From: Viridothelium virens
Lineage: Eukaryota; Ascomycota; Dothideomycetes; Trypetheliales; Trypetheliaceae
Assembly: GCA_010094025.1 (NCBI GenBank)
Contig: ML991840.1
Span: 62,001-126,000, forward strand
Length of the DNA stretch: 64,000 bases
Direction: 5' to 3'
In this document: positions 44,809 to 57,792 of the stretch, piece after piece
Numbering within the stretch: the stretch's first letter is position 1
How the letters are laid out: each line of letters begins with the position of its first letter
Program-made: the position numbers and the translations under genes
Notes under the pieces: model-generated
What the model was told of the DNA's origin: nothing
The model's database searches: none
The model's input: the letters and a program-made list of their open reading frames with translations, nothing else

Positions 44809-47800
44809 TCACCCATACTGCCGCTTCGTAGCCCCCTGATAGACCACCCCTCTCACTTTCCTCATCTCCTTCTCTCTTACCTTCCTCCCCACCATTCTTC
44901 TCTTCTTGGCGGCTTCTGACCTCTTAATGCCGTCCTCGGTGACCTTATCAAGAACTCTTTTCTTTCCCCTCACCTCTCGCTTTTCCCTCACCTCCCCTTT
45001 AACTTCCTCAATGGCACGGATGTAGGCGGCTTCGCCCACTTTGTCCTGCACCTTGTTCAGCAACTCACCTGCACGATCACGGAGTGCTGTTGTGTACGAC
45101 GAATCGGCATGAGTGATGCGGGGATCGGTGTAATGGTTGAGAGGTGAGAGAATGACTAGAAGGTTGCTTGTAATAGTATCGGATGATAAGTGGTTGAGGA
45201 AGGAACCCAGCAAGTTGAGCGAAGGAAGTTTGGGAGCCGGTGTGCTGCCAAGAGCTTCATTCTGGCGAATGATGTGCGACAGGCGGTTAAGGAGCCAGTG
45301 GATTGTAGTCCGTTGCTGCTTCTGGGGGAGTCTCTGATCAAATACCTCGACATCACTGACTTCGCCCGCATCAGAAGAATCAGCGTCGGCTGTCTTTTGT
45401 GATCTCCAGGGAAGGCCATTTGCACCGAAGCATCGTCCAAGGAAGACCAAGTTGGAGACAACCTGATCCATCAACACCTCTGAATGCGAAGCTGTAGTTC
45501 GCATGGTACGTAAGCTCTGATACGTGAGCTGTCGGAGACCTTCGCCATCCAGCTGAATACCGCCAGACCCGGTAAGTGGGACCTGTCCTAGGCCATCATG
45601 TTCGTTCCACCTGGCGAAGTCGCTGAATAGTAGCCCAAGAAGCTGTACTGCAAGCAGCTGGATATCAATAGTCGGAGCGGAAGTCAGGGAAATGATTGAA
45701 CCCCACATGGCTTCATAATCGTCGGAGAGCATAGAAGTCGGGAAGACGTTGAAAAGCTGAAGCGTTGATGCCAGTGCGGAGGGTAAGACAGTCTCAGTCG
45801 TAGGCTGCTCAAGTTGGCCTGGGGCATCGGTGATGATGGTTCCGATTTGATTCTGGAAATATTCCACATCCTTGGCAGACCCTCGTTTTTCGTCTAGATA
45901 TAAGACCCAAATCCGTATTGCTGCTGTCTTGAGTCCTAAAACCTCGTCTTGCTCCAAGTGAGACTTGATCCTCTTCACAAAAGTGTCAAGATTAGTTGCA
46001 TCCGCTCGCTCAAAGACCTTCTTTAGAAGAGCTTCCAGCGTCTTTTGGCAGTTTTTGTCCTCCTCGTCGTTTAGTCGGACCACTAAGAATGGGAAGAATA
46101 GACCGATGATGTCTTGGGTAGGGTTTTCCCCTGTTTTCGAAAGCAGCATAAGCATCGTATCCATGACTGATTGTCGTCCTTCTGCATACTCGAATTCGAG
46201 ATTATGACAAAGAAATTGAAGCTGCTTCTTGAAGCCCTTCTTCCCTTGTGGATACTCCATGAGAAATTGAATGTAGGCTCCTCTCGCACTGTCCCGGATC
46301 GCTAGCATATGGCTTTTTACCATGATCGCACGGACCTCATCCATAATTTTGTAAACCTCGGTAATTATAATGTTGCGCCCGAGAAAGGCACGAAGGAAGT
46401 TGAAAGTAACGCCCTGACGATTGGGTTCCTGGAGGTCCGGCAGCAGAGCTTCCAGTAGATACGCCAAATCTCTCTCCTTCACGGCCGTATTTTTACGTTC
46501 CCGGAGGATGGCCGAAATCAACTGCAGCGCTGCCTGCGAGATCTCGGTATTGGTGGATGGCGATTGCCTAATGATGCGAACTGCCTCAGAGGCATACATC
46601 AAAGCATTGTTCGCGATGTCTGGCAAGGGTACCTTAATGATCGACGAAAGCAACCGAAGAGCCGATGTTTGGGTCTCTTCTTGGCCTCCAACTAAGGCAT
46701 CACCAAGTATTGGCATAAAGCCAGACAAATTAGCAGGAGTTTTCAGCTCCTCGTGCTTTCGCAAAACCGAGCGTAAAAGATCGAGGGAGAATCGGAGAAG
46801 CTTGAAGGCATACGAAGACGTGTTACCTCGGTTGCCAGACTTAGCCGAGCCATTCATGTTGTTGAGATAACGTGTTGTCTTATATCCGCCTGCTTGCTGT
46901 AGTGAATGTGGGTTGCTCTGAAACTTATAGACTTCTTGGATGATTTCGTAGCAGAAGACGAGAACGTCACGATTCCCGACAGCTTCATTCTGAGACACCC
47001 CTAAGCCAATGCGGCGAAGCAGCTCATCAATCTTCCTGACCATTTTACCATCCAACTTCTCAAGCAGCAAAGCCTGAAGGGGCTGGATTAGCTTCGATAG
47101 ATGATCTGTGGTGGTGACCTTGGCGATCATTTCCATAGAATCGAAACTTTTGCTGCTTTTCACTTCCTTCATTCTGCTAGTATATTCTTCGGCGTCCTTT
47201 TCTTGCCCAGTGACACCAAATATGTCATCCATTATCACAGTGACGATATTTGAGACACAGTAGTCTAAGTCACCAGGCTTGAAGCAGGGTATTGCTTCCA
47301 CAAGGATAGAGTGTACCGTGAAAGACAAGACGTGCAGTTGGTAGCCTCGTTTTAGTGCACTTTGAAGTTCCACAAGAACGAACTTGAAGTAAGGCGGGCC
47401 CAGAAGAGTTGAGATCTCTGCGAGCGCTTTTCTTGTCATGTCCCTCGAGCCTTGATCTCTGCTACGCAGGATGTGACACGTATCCATTAAGACAGGTGGC
47501 AATCGCGACGACAGTCCTTCCGAGGGGAGACACTTCAGTGACTTGACTACCGTCACCGCGACAGGAACACGGAGACTGACGTTGGACTCATCCTTGTGGT
47601 GAAGATATTCAGTAAGAGGTGGTACAATTTTGCCGACTATAAACTCTTGGATGGCAGTTGACGAGGTCTTTGAACTCGAGGAATCGATAGTATCAATAAC
47701 CGCACCGAGTAACCGAATGACAATCTTCTGCATCTCTTCCGGCCTGCTGGTGAGATAACCAAGATATCGCTGGACTATTGCTCGATACTGAGACCATTCC

Positions 47801-50800
47801 AGACGAGCGACCAACGCCTTCACCGCATTAATTGCCTCGGCCGTAAGATTATGGGCGCTTTCGTTTTCTGCTTTGTCGAAGATGAAGTGTTCTATCAAAG
47901 GAATGAAGAACTTGCTGACGTTCTTGCTCTGTAAATGATCGGATTTTGCTTCAGATCCAAGACGTCGCAATGCTCTCAAACGTCGGTGCTGTTGAATGTG
48001 AAGTACGTTGGTAAAGAATGAGGCTTCCTCGTCATCGCCCATCAACAAATTTTGCATGTCGCTAATCAATTCCCAGCGAGGGAATCGTCGTATTAAGGTG
48101 ACAAGAACGGAGAGATACTCGGTTCGAACAAGCTCTGGTGCATCACGAACGCCGATGAAGATCGCAGGCAATAGCACGGCAGATATCAGAGTCTCAATTT
48201 TTCCAGTGAGCACACCATCTGGATTAGCATTTGCAGCACCCTCTACAAAGCGACGAAGCCCATAAGAGGCATTTTTTCGTGTTGCGGCGTCATCTTCGTC
48301 TTTGATGAAGAAAAGCATGTTGTATACAAGTGGCTGCCACTGGTGCGCAGTGAATTGCTGGAATTTATCCTGCGTGATAATACTGAAAGCCTGTGAGCGT
48401 CGCTCGAAGTCTGGTTCATCGAGTCTCGTAGTTGACATGGCGTTGAGATCGTAGCATAACTCAGCCACTGCGTCGAGCTCATGGTCAATCTGCGCCAGTC
48501 GGCCAAAGATATTGCACAGAAGTGGTCGGCTAGGCGTTTGACCAACCCTGTCTTTGAAAAATCCAAAAAATGATGCCAGTGTTTCGTAGACCGAGATAAA
48601 AAGAGCGTCGTCCTTGCTGACATGGACCAGAGCCACGAACTGGTCCAGAATCTCCAGAACGCCGCTTTTAATGTGCGGCCGTACTCGCTGCGATGGTTGC
48701 TGCAAGAGAAACACTGAGATTTGCACCAAGGTGCGCGAATTCGAGGAGCCTGTCACAAACGGTGCCAGCCTCGACACAGCCTGCACGGCAGCGTCCAGAA
48801 GATCCTTACTCGGACTACCTTCGAGGACGTGCGCAAGACGCGTAAGGAAGATCTCTGCATTTGGCTCTAAGATCTCTCCTCTAACAAGCTGCTGTTGAAT
48901 ATGCAAGGATGGAGTCGCCGAAACGTCGGCATTGGTCAGGGCAACCAACTTAGCAAAGATGTCTGTGATTACGAAAATTTTGACTTCATCCTTTGCGAAT
49001 GGGGCATCAAGAACCTGAGACACTTCCTTGACGAGTTGGGCGTTGTACCGTATCAGAAATGGAGCATATTCCAGGGCCCCACTCCAGATAGAGAACATCC
49101 GGAATAGTCCAGAGACCGACTGTGCGGACTCGATAGAGAGCTTATCCAGCCGAGGATTGACGAGTTCGCGAAAAATTACGGCAACATACGGTTCCCAACC
49201 CACAGCTGAACAGTATTCGAACAGCAAATTAAGACATCGAATCCCAACTTGTCTGACGGTCCGTGGGGAAACGTTTTCGGAAAAATTTGTCAGTTCATCA
49301 GCTGTTTGCTCTTTGTCGGAGGAAGTTGAAGCTCGAAGCACTCCTCTAGACGCTTGGACGGTACAATACAGAACGGCGTCTACAATCTGAGACGCAAATG
49401 GCGGGAGACCGAAGCCGAAATCCTTCATGAAATCCTCAACCAAGTTCAGTAAACCTAATTGTCTTCTTTGCGATAACAAATCTCGATCTAACAGCTCGTC
49501 CTGAAAGTGCCCTTCTCGCACAAATGCTAGATCATGAATTGGATGTAGAGCAATTTCCAGGAATTGAGTGATCTCGTTCGGACCAAAGCGGGCTAGGGCA
49601 CCAAAGACAGACTTTCTCTTCGCTTGTTGATTGCCACTTGATCCAGATCCGGTTTTGGAGATGATGCGACCGTACAGTAGACGTAACACGACGGGCATGA
49701 TATCGTTCCAGTCCTTTCTTTGTAACTCACTGTCCTCCTGGTCCACATTCAGAAAGACAGCTAGCTCTTCGCGAAATTTCGCGTCTTCTAGAATGTTCAT
49801 GATATGCTCCTCATAGCGCTTGACGCTTGGTTGCTTCCATGTCAGGATGGCCTTAAGAGCAGGTCTTTGGATGCCAGCATCACCATTACAGAGAAGTGTA
49901 AGTAGCGCCTCGTAGGCCTCGCCCGACTGATATAAGACTTTCGGGTTGACAAATTGCGCAAAGATACCCAGCATGGCTTTCCGATCTTCGCGTGACCACC
50001 GAGCATGAGCAATGGTATCTGAGCCGGACACCTGCCCACTCTCCGTAGCATCTTTCTCGTTTACCCATTCTAAGAGAAGAGGTACGACCGCTCGTGACCG
50101 CTTCTCTGCAACGGTTGGTATTTTGTTCAGCACGCGTAGGGCCTGAGGGAGACAGCGATCAGTTATCGTTGGCCTTGGTTTGGTGCGCTTCCTAAGGGAA
50201 ATTCTAAGCTGATCGTACGAAGCCTCCACAGTATTCGTTGCGTGTTGAAAGAGAGCCTCAAGTCTTAAAATCTCTGTGTCCTCGAAATCTGACAGCATTT
50301 GCTTTTCTGGTGAAGACTCCGTCGGAGTCGACGATTCCACATCTTGTTCAGCGCTTGCATCTCCCCCCCGTATCCAAGCCAATGCCATATCCGCTATTGT
50401 CTCGTCCCCCACCGCTGTGCTCGACATCTCTTTCAGAGCATTGCAAGCATCATCCCACAGTGGTCTTAAATTCACATGCAGTAAACCGAAGCAGTAGGCC
50501 GGAATGGCTTTTTGTAACCAAGGGTCCATGTCCGAAGAGTATCTCGAGGCAAGTCTCCGCGTGTGCATTGCTGCGGCGCGCAATGACTGAATGTCAAGGG
50601 GCGATCTCTCAATGGATAGGGCAATAGAGATGATATCGTTGCCGTGGCCCAGTCTCGTTGTGTAGACTGCCTCCAACAATTCGAGGCCAGCAAGCCTGAG
50701 ATCATGAGATGGACTTTGGAGGCAATCGACAATCGACTCAATTAGAATTTCTATGTGACTTCCTTCAAGGGTTCCATCAAAAGTTGTGTCAGATTGCTTG

Positions 50801-52693
50801 ACAATATGTCGGACTGTTTGCATAAATCCAGGGACATTTTTGAACTTGCTACTACTTTCGCAAACGTGAGTCCAAAGCGTGGAGATCCGTTGGAGGGCTC
50901 TTGGATCAGATACCAAGTAAGAAAATCCTCTGCCAGCAGCGAAAGCCATCGAAGTTGTGATGTGATGTGTACGATTATCGTTCAAGGCACGCTCAAGTAG
51001 GCGCTGCAGAGACAACAGAATTATATTCCGTTCATCTGAGTCAAATTTGGCAACATCCAGAAGATCTAGGTAGCCGTTACATTGGCACAATAACTCGTCG
51101 GATATCCTTTCGTCCTGGCTTGCAGTCTGAAGTTCGCGAAAGGTATTCAGTATGTCCCGCTGCACAGCACTTGATATGGTGAAAGCCGACTCCGAGTGAA
51201 GGGACTTTGAGATCAACACGGGGAGAATAGCAGTGAGATTTTCATGATATGTGTCCCATTTCCATAGGAAGAATCTGCAAGTATTAGCAACACAAAGTTA
51301 AGGGGAGTTGGTAAGCTCCGAACCTCTTGAAATGCGGCAGCAGTAAACCCTGGAAACGCTCTACACTGAGCTCGGCGGAACAGATGCACAAAGGTAGGAA
51401 GTACTCTTCCCATGGTTGTGAAGACAAGAGATCAAGCAAATGCAAATAGGGTATCATGCAATCAAGAGGAGCAAAAGAAATAATTAAGGCAAATGTCCGC
51501 ATGACCTTCTTTAATGTAGTTTCGGGGGGTAGACTAGGACCTGCTGAGCACTTAACCAATCGATCGAATGAGGTGACGATTGAGGACCAGGAAAGCCCTT
51601 TTTTTCTATGCCTTGTAGACACAATAACGAATAGAACTTCTGCCAAGAGAGATCGATGCACAGCATCTGATCTGAGATCTGCATCAAGGTCGCCCAGCAG
51701 CAATTCCATGACTGTATGAAAGCTCTCATCATTTGCATGATGGCTCACTGAAGTCAAGACACCAAGGAGCACTTCATCCGGAGAATAGCTCAAGGCATCG
51801 TCCGGCCTGGAGAGGTGCACAGTGTGCTGCGCAAGGCACCGGATGGTAGATGTTGCATTTGGATACAAGCCTTTTTGCACGCCATTGACAGAGCCAGCAA
51901 ATAATGTCATCAAGCCTTGCGAATACAATGTGGCATCTCCAGATTCCGCTGTAGCAATCAGATCCTCCAATGCATGACTTACAATGAGATCTAACGGACG
52001 TAGATCGCGTTCGTAAATTCTAGCAGCTTCTCGAATGAGGAAGCTCATTGCTTCTGCTGCGAACCTTGCAACAAATGGTTTCTGGCGTTCCTTGCCGAGA
52101 AGTGGAGCCGCAAGATCAAACAAGGGCCGTAGGTCCGGAACAAGTAGCTTCGAGAGATACTTGAACAGCCATGCTAGGCAGTTGAAGCTCCATTCTACGA
52201 CCTCGATATTTTGGTTTTGCGCCGACGCGATCCTCGAAATTACTGTAAAGATTCTTCCAAAATGCTTCTCAAACTTCGTGCCCAGATCATGCGCAAGATG
52301 AGCTACCAGGCTGAGGAGAGGCTGTAGGCTCAGAGCATCCCCCTTCTCAAGGTATGTCACCAGTGTATCCACAATGCGATCCTGGTGATGAAGGATTTGA
52401 GGTAGGCTTTCGCATAAAGGTTGGACGACTCGCGCGAATAATGTGAAGTTCTCGGTGAGGTTGAGATCCTGCCATTCTTGCAGAGATGACCTGAAATATG
52501 AGTTCACCGCTTGGTGCTCAGTTTCGTCTAGATCGTAACGACGGGCTCGACGAACGGGATTGATACTGAGCTTGGCGATGCGCTGCGTAAAGGACTCGAA
52601 ATGGTGCTTTTTGCTAGATGGTGTGCTGTGTTTCTTGATCTTGACAATTTTGTTAATAGGCTTTACGCCTCGTCCCCTCATCCCCACCACCAT
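44809..52693 (-). CDS. UTP20: UTP20, U3 snoRNP / SSU processome HEAT-repeat protein
   Basis: Giant nucleolar protein needed for 18S rRNA processing in the small-subunit processome. One 49-bp intron (51275-51323, GTTCGG...TTGCAG) joins exon 52693-51324 to exon 51274-44809 in phase, giving 2,611 residues, normal for the family. I chose the ATG at 52693 (MVVGMRGRGVKPINKIVKIK) because the basic start followed by HHFESFTQRIAKLSINPVRR is how fungal orthologues begin; an in-frame ATG at 52954 would add 87 unlikely residues. The junction reads LLPHFKRFFLWKWDTYHENL, a conserved stretch. The middle is helical repeats throughout; the DRIM region contains DNA-independent marks such as HLLSLNxxxx-like helices, and the C-terminus is highly basic (REKREVRGKKRVLDKV, AAKKRRMVGRKVREKEMRKV). 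Uninterrupted frame of 6.4 kb. Divergent from the Drn1-like gene. Confidence 0.95.
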
Positions 52694-53091
52694 GCTGGCT
52701 CTCGGTAAATGACGTTGCTGGCAAAGGTTGCGTCCGAAAACTTTCTTCAGATCTTTACATCCAAGACCGGAAGAATATTTAGCCGAAGCTTCAGCCCTAT
52801 CGCCTCCCCAAGGTTCATAGGCTTCGTTTGCCCGGGTCGATCGATCTCTAATATCTCTCATGGCCTCGCAATCTTCGAAGATGTAAGTAATATTTCCATG
52901 TCCTGATTTAGGAAAACTACCAGCGAAAATCAAGCTCTTCTCATAATGTGTCAAGAGCTCCTATCAAAGAAGCAAAATATCACATTTCCTAATCCTATGT
53001 AAACATCACTTTTCCCACGTTAAATGGATCTATTCATCGAGAGCGGAAAGATACTCGTGGATCGGCTTTGCGCTGAGCATCGCGGAACTAC
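52694..53091. promoter_or_regulatory. shared upstream region of UTP20 and the Drn1-like gene
   Basis: 398 bp between divergent starts. An ATG at about 53023 (MDLFIESGKILV) could be a short first exon of the Drn1-like gene, since orthologues begin with a KILV strand, but no splice choice kept the frame. Confidence 0.4.
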
Positions 53092-54864
53092 ATGCTGACC
53101 TGCATTAGCTTCGTCACTGGATCTATCAATGGACAATTTCAGACGGTGTTTGAGAAGATCGCAGCTCTCCACGCGAAGAATAACTTTTCATTTGGCATCA
53201 TAGCAGGCGATCTATTCGCAGATCCTCTAAGCACTACTACTGAAGACGAAGAATTTGTGACTGCATTGATAGATGGCAAGATCGAGATTGCTCTTCCACT
53301 TTATTTTGCCATTGGAGCCTTTCCACTCCCAGACCGCATCGTGGAAAAGCTCGAATCTAATGGCGGAGAGGTGTGCACCAACCTCTATTTTCTCGGAAAG
53401 CGGACTACGATCAAGACTTCGGAGGGAATAATAATCACCGCCCTGGGAGGCTCACTCGATCCTAATATCATAGGAGTATCCAAAGACAAATATCCACCTT
53501 TCTACAACGAAGATGATGCGAAGGCGCTCCAGGAAGTTCGATCGACAGAGCTCTTGATCACGAGTCAATGGCCTTTTGGAATACGAAGTGGATCCAAAGT
53601 GGAGCTTGCCCTCCCGAATCCAGTGGAACAATCATGCATCGCGGATCTCTGCTCTACTCTGAAGCCTAAATATCACTTCTCTACCACTCCTGCCTCCTTC
53701 TACGAACGCGAGCCTTTCTTCCATGCTCCCACCGAAGCTGCACCAGATGCCTATCCTGTTACGCGGTTCATCAGCCTCGCCCCTTTTGGCAATCCCCACA
53801 AAGCTAAATGGATCTACGCTTTCAATCTCGACCCACAAGCTGCGCCACCCGTTACCATTCCCACCGGCACAACCGCCTCACCTCTCTCTTTCAATTCCAA
53901 AAAGCGTGCTGCGGCAGATTCAGTGCCGTTTTCTCGCTTCGCCCAAGATGACACGCATTCACACTCCTACTCTAGCCCTCACACCGACCGCTACCGCCCC
54001 TCCAAGCGCAACCGCCGCGCTCCTCCACCAGCCCCATCAGAATGCTACTTCTGTCTTTCTAGTCCTACCCTTGCCACCCACCTGATCACCTCCATCGGCT
54101 CCGACGTCTATCTCACGACCTCCAAAGGCCCCCTCAGTACCGCCGAAACCTTCCCCTCGCTGCCATTTCCTGGCCACATGCTCATTATCCCGCTGACGCA
54201 TTCACCAACCATCGCCTCGATCTCGGATCCCGAGTCGCAGCGGTCGACATATCAGGAGATGCGCCGGTACCAGGGCGCTTTGAACTCTATGCTTGCGGAC
54301 AGAGCAGCAGGTGTGCTGGGCTCGGTGACTTGGGAAGTGAGTCGAAGTAAAGGCGTACATACGCATTGGCAGTATCTGCCTGTTTCGGCTGAGCTGGTAC
54401 GAAAGGGCCTGGTAGACGCAGCATTTAAGGTTTCTGCAGAGAACCAGCAGTTTCCGGTGTTTCGAATAGGGGATCCCGGAGACGGCTTAGAGAGCGCGCC
54501 AGATGATTTCTTTCGCGTGGTGGTATGGGCGCCTGAGTCCGAGTCCGAGTCCAAAGCGCTGGATGAAACGGGCACAGGTAAAGAAAACGGGCGCAACGGG
54601 GCAGGGGAGGATGTGGAGATGAAAGGGGTTGGAGACGTAGATGGAAAGGTCGTGACGGGAAAGGAGACCAAGATGTATCTGGTATTGGACGACTCATTCA
54701 GATTTGATCTTCAATTTGGGAGGAAGGTAATGGCAAAATTGCTTGGTTTGGAGAGCCGGATGCAATGGCAGGATTGCGGTCAAAGTCATGAGGATGAGGT
54801 AGGAGATGCAGAGGAGTTTAAGAAGGTTTTCAAGGCTTTCGACTTTTCGCTGGAAGAGGAATGA
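53092..54864 (+). CDS. CwfJ-domain protein, Drn1/CWF19L1-like
   Basis: Relative of yeast Drn1 and human CWF19L1, associated with lariat debranching and intron turnover in the nucleus. Single exon of 590 residues. N-terminal metallophosphoesterase-like part: GSINGQFQTVFEKIAALHAK, FGIIAGDLFADP, NLYFLGKRTTIKTSEGI, ITALGGSLDP. This lacks a full set of metal ligands, as in the family. Linker RYRPSKRNRRAPPPAPSECY leads to the HIT-like CwfJ N domain (ECYFCLSSPTLATHLITSIG, GHMLIIPLTHSPT, and GVHTHWQYLPV with its HxH) and then the CwfJ C domain (FFRVVVWAPE, MYLVLDDSFRFDLQFGRKVM, LLGLESRMQWQDC). A Glu/Ser repeat (SESESESK, about 54535-54555) and a low-complexity insertion interrupt the last domain. The true start may lie in a short upstream exon. 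Confidence 0.9.
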   Translation: MLTCISFVTGSINGQFQTVFEKIAALHAKNNFSFGIIAGDLFADPLSTTTEDEEFVTALIDGKIEIALPLYFAIGAFPLPDRIVEKLESNGGEVCTNLYFLGKRTTIKTSEGIIITALGGSLDPNIIGVSKDKYPPFYNEDDAKALQEVRSTELLITSQWPFGIRSGSKVELALPNPVEQSCIADLCSTLKPKYHFSTTPASFYEREPFFHAPTEAAPDAYPVTRFISLAPFGNPHKAKWIYAFNLDPQAAPPVTIPTGTTASPLSFNSKKRAAADSVPFSRFAQDDTHSHSYSSPHTDRYRPSKRNRRAPPPAPSECYFCLSSPTLATHLITSIGSDVYLTTSKGPLSTAETFPSLPFPGHMLIIPLTHSPTIASISDPESQRSTYQEMRRYQGALNSMLADRAAGVLGSVTWEVSRSKGVHTHWQYLPVSAELVRKGLVDAAFKVSAENQQFPVFRIGDPGDGLESAPDDFFRVVVWAPESESESKALDETGTGKENGRNGAGEDVEMKGVGDVDGKVVTGKETKMYLVLDDSFRFDLQFGRKVMAKLLGLESRMQWQDCGQSHEDEVGDAEEFKKVFKAFDFSLEEE

Positions 54865-55422
54865 GATCTGGCTTCGGATATTAGTATGTGCCCGAAGTTT
54901 CTTGGCGGGTCTGGAGTCGATTCTGCACCTGCTTCCGGCAGTCAAGGAATTCTGAACATCATAGCGGTTCAATTGTATTATATTGGATTCGATACCCCGA
55001 GGAGAGGAGCAGGTGGACATTTCGGGTTCTTGGATATATCAAGGAGCACTCTGTGAGGCCCAGTGGCAGCTAGAGATGCAGTAATGAACGCAATCTATAT
55101 AGTGTCGTAGCTGGCCTCGAGGAGCAAACTTCACGCCCAACACCAATGCGATCGCTTCAAGAGCCGTAACTTGTACTCACTCAATAAGATTTGAATTATC
55201 CTTAACGCTGGTGAACTCATCAGCTATGGTCTCATTTTCCACCGCGACGTGACTTTCATGTGCAATAAGGCATTCCGAATTCCTCGGTATTCTATTAGAG
55301 AGATCAATCTTGACCAATGTCATGCAACCTATCTATCTCCAAAAACACTGCAAATCCCGTCTTGGATTTGCATAGGCACGCCGGGGCAATTTCCGGATGG
55401 TGGTCTGCAAACAGACGAGCTC
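54865..55422. other. no gene seen
   Basis: 3' flank of the Drn1-like gene. Random short frames; no tRNA-like B box. Confidence 0.45.
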
Positions 55423-56010
55423 AACTGTTCAGGAGTGAGTCGTGATCGGCCAAACTTTTGACTTGGCTGATCGACCCGAAACTTGCCCCCATAGGCAGTG
55501 TCACGAGTGTCTCTAGATGCGACCGTGATCCATATCGCGCGAAGTATTTCTCCCAGACTTCAAGGTTGCTGAAAGAGTGGCTCCGGCAAATATCAGAACG
55601 TCTAACCTTCTTAGGTAGGATTTCATAGCAGTTCCCTTTCACTCCGTCGGCCTACCTGTTTTGGTTATGCCAGACATGTGTAGAATCACAGACTATCCCA
55701 TTGAAGTTTATTGCTCCTCCAAAAACGGCGAAGTCATACCTGCGAAGTGAACGCGATGCAGCGCCAAGAGAATCTGGGGTAAATCAAGCACTCTTCTCGT
55801 CATAACGAATCCAACGTTCTCCGCATCACAGCAACAAGTCGATGTAACAATGACTGGGGCGTGAAGAGGAGCCCTTATTAATGTTTCTGAAACGAGATCT
55901 TCACGAGGGGTCATAAAACTGTAGCTCGTCCTCCGACTGTTGGAAAAACAGACAACCGCATCCATGATCCTAGCAAACGTACTAGGAGAGACAAAGCTAA
56001 GTGAACCTTC
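55423..56010 (-). other. unrecognised coding-like stretch, possibly a multi-exon or decayed gene
   Basis: Three consecutive minus-strand segments read like real protein: about 56010-55730 (FVSPSTFARIMDAVVCFSNS then SETLIRAPLHAPVIVTSTCC and NVGFVMTRRVLDLP), about 55735-55655 in another frame (RYDFAVFGGAINFNGIVCDS), and about 55650-55425 (GNCYEILPKKVRRSDICRSH then WEKYFARYGSRSHLETLVTL). The segments meet near CAG|GTATGA-type sites but no splice pattern joins them cleanly, and no start with good context was found. I do not recognise the family. It is divergent from the GH16-type gene with about 180 bp between. Confidence 0.35.
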
Positions 56011-56193
56011 AATCTATTAATTGTCAGTAAGCCCGGCAAAATGCTTCAATTACATTTAGTATATGGGATGCTGTTTCATTGTAATTCGCGCTTAGAGACT
56101 TCCGCGCTGCTCTTAAAAGACCAGCTGCAGCCTGCTACAAGCCTACATTTTGTTAGGTAGGTCTCATAGGCTTCGCTTTCGAAATTGTCAGTC

Positions 56194-57081
56194 ATGGTTT
56201 CGTCGCTCATTTTAAGCGCTCTTATGCTTGGCGCTTCTGCCTCGGTCCTCCTTACTCCCGTTTCCAAACGGGCAGAGACCACGGTCATCCCAACAACCGT
56301 TTTCAACGACTATTCCGCCTTCCAACAGTATTTCAACTACTTGTATCCATGGGGTAGCGACCACAATGGTGCTGCCCGCATGGTCGGCAATAGTTCCGAC
56401 CACGACTACATCACCATCAAAACCCCTGGCACCCTGACCCTCACTGCACAGCCTGTCTCAGGGCAACCGGCAACATCCAGTGGAGTGGCAATCCACTATC
56501 TATCAGGAACCGTATATGCGAAGAATTCCCTGACAGTGGAGAAGGGTGGCGGTTACGACATCAGTGGGAGCTTCCAGGCCACAACAACCAAAGGGACCTG
56601 GCCGGCGTTTTGGTTAACAGCGACGAAGGGATGGCCACCAGAGATTGATATCGCGGAATGGAAAGGGAATGGAGACATATCGTTCAATACGTTCAACACG
56701 TCGTCTCAAGTTGCTGCGAAGAACGTGAACTATCCGAATCCGAGTGCGTTCCACGATGTGAAGGCCGAGCTCAGAGATGAAAATGGGTCAGACGTTTCAA
56801 TTACCTTTTACTTGGACGGAACGAAGGTTGTGACCCAGGTTGGGAAAGGTTACGTAGGTGCGGGATTTTGGCTGTAAGTATGGAAAATCTTTGCGCAAGA
56901 GACGAGCTGACCGTATATAGCATAATGGACTTGCAGATGGATGGATCTTCAGGCTCTCCCGGTCCAACAACGAGTAAGTCAAAGGATTCGGAAGGTGGAA
57001 TGAACTTGAAATTATACTGACCATTTTGCAGACACCACCTATTCCCTCAAGAATTTACAAGTCACCAGCTTGAACCCATGA
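56194..57081 (+). CDS. small secreted GH16-type beta-glucanase-like protein
   Basis: Concanavalin A-like jelly-roll enzyme, probably acting on beta-glucans or similar wall polysaccharides outside the cell. Exons 56194-56873, 56921-56973 and 57032-57081 join in phase to 260 residues. ATG at 56194 starts a signal peptide (MVSSLILSALMLGASAS), followed by a KR site. The catalytic signature PEIDIAEWKG (ExDxxE) is at about 56640, preceded by GTWPAFWLTATKGWP and GYDISGSFQA. The second and third exons supply the last strands (IMDLQMDGSSG and TYSLKNLQVTSLNP). The two Glu and the Asp of the active site are present. Small for GH16, with no carbohydrate-binding module or membrane anchor. Confidence 0.85.
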
Positions 57082-57792
57082 TTGACCAGGGATCCACGCC
57101 AGTTTACTTCTTGTATATATGACGTTGCGGAATGTAAATAAAATCTTCCACTGAAAAGTTCATGGCCTCCCTCTGGCCTCTTTTTGTGTCGAGCCATCTC
57201 GTCCTACGTGTTCTCAGAAGACTTACCTCAAATCCATCAAACCTCTGTTGCCAGCCCCGACCACCACGGGCGCTTCAAGCAATCTCTTTCTTTTCCTAAG
57301 CCTTCCGCTCCCAATTTACCACGTCTGCAAAGCTACATTGAATTGCAATGCAGTCTGAACACACGTAGTATGCAATAAAATAGGGGGTAAAGAAGCGCAG
57401 CGAGACACTTTTTTGCTCACAATTACCCAGAATGTCATCAAAAATGCCCCTCTCTGAGCGCCTCATGAGGCATCGGGTTGTTGTACTTCTTTACTGAGAT
57501 TGGTTTTGCACATATATGCCAGACAACTTAACGATGGAAGGGTATACTTGCTAAAACGGAGAGAGAGACGAGACAGGCAATTCTCCACCGCTGCGGATGA
57601 GCCGGATCTCACCGATTTACTGATTGAGACTAGTGGCATGCTATGACGCTATGAGGCAACGAGCTGAACACCAGCGAACAGGAAATGCAGTTTGGCGAAT
57701 TACGCCTTGGGATACTTTGCTTTAGCACGAGTGTGTGAGCGGTCCTCTTCAGCAACAAAGACTGCGAAAGATACTTGCACTTCTGAATTAAA
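57082..57792. other. no gene seen
   Basis: Spacer between two co-directional genes; the left part has an AATAAA-like word at about 57138 fitting the GH16-type gene's 3' end. Nothing else recognised. Confidence 0.45.

Noticed and set aside
52694-52954. 87-residue N-terminal extension of UTP20
   Set aside because: In frame, but it does not resemble orthologue starts and would overlap the shared promoter; ATG at 52693 gives the conserved start.
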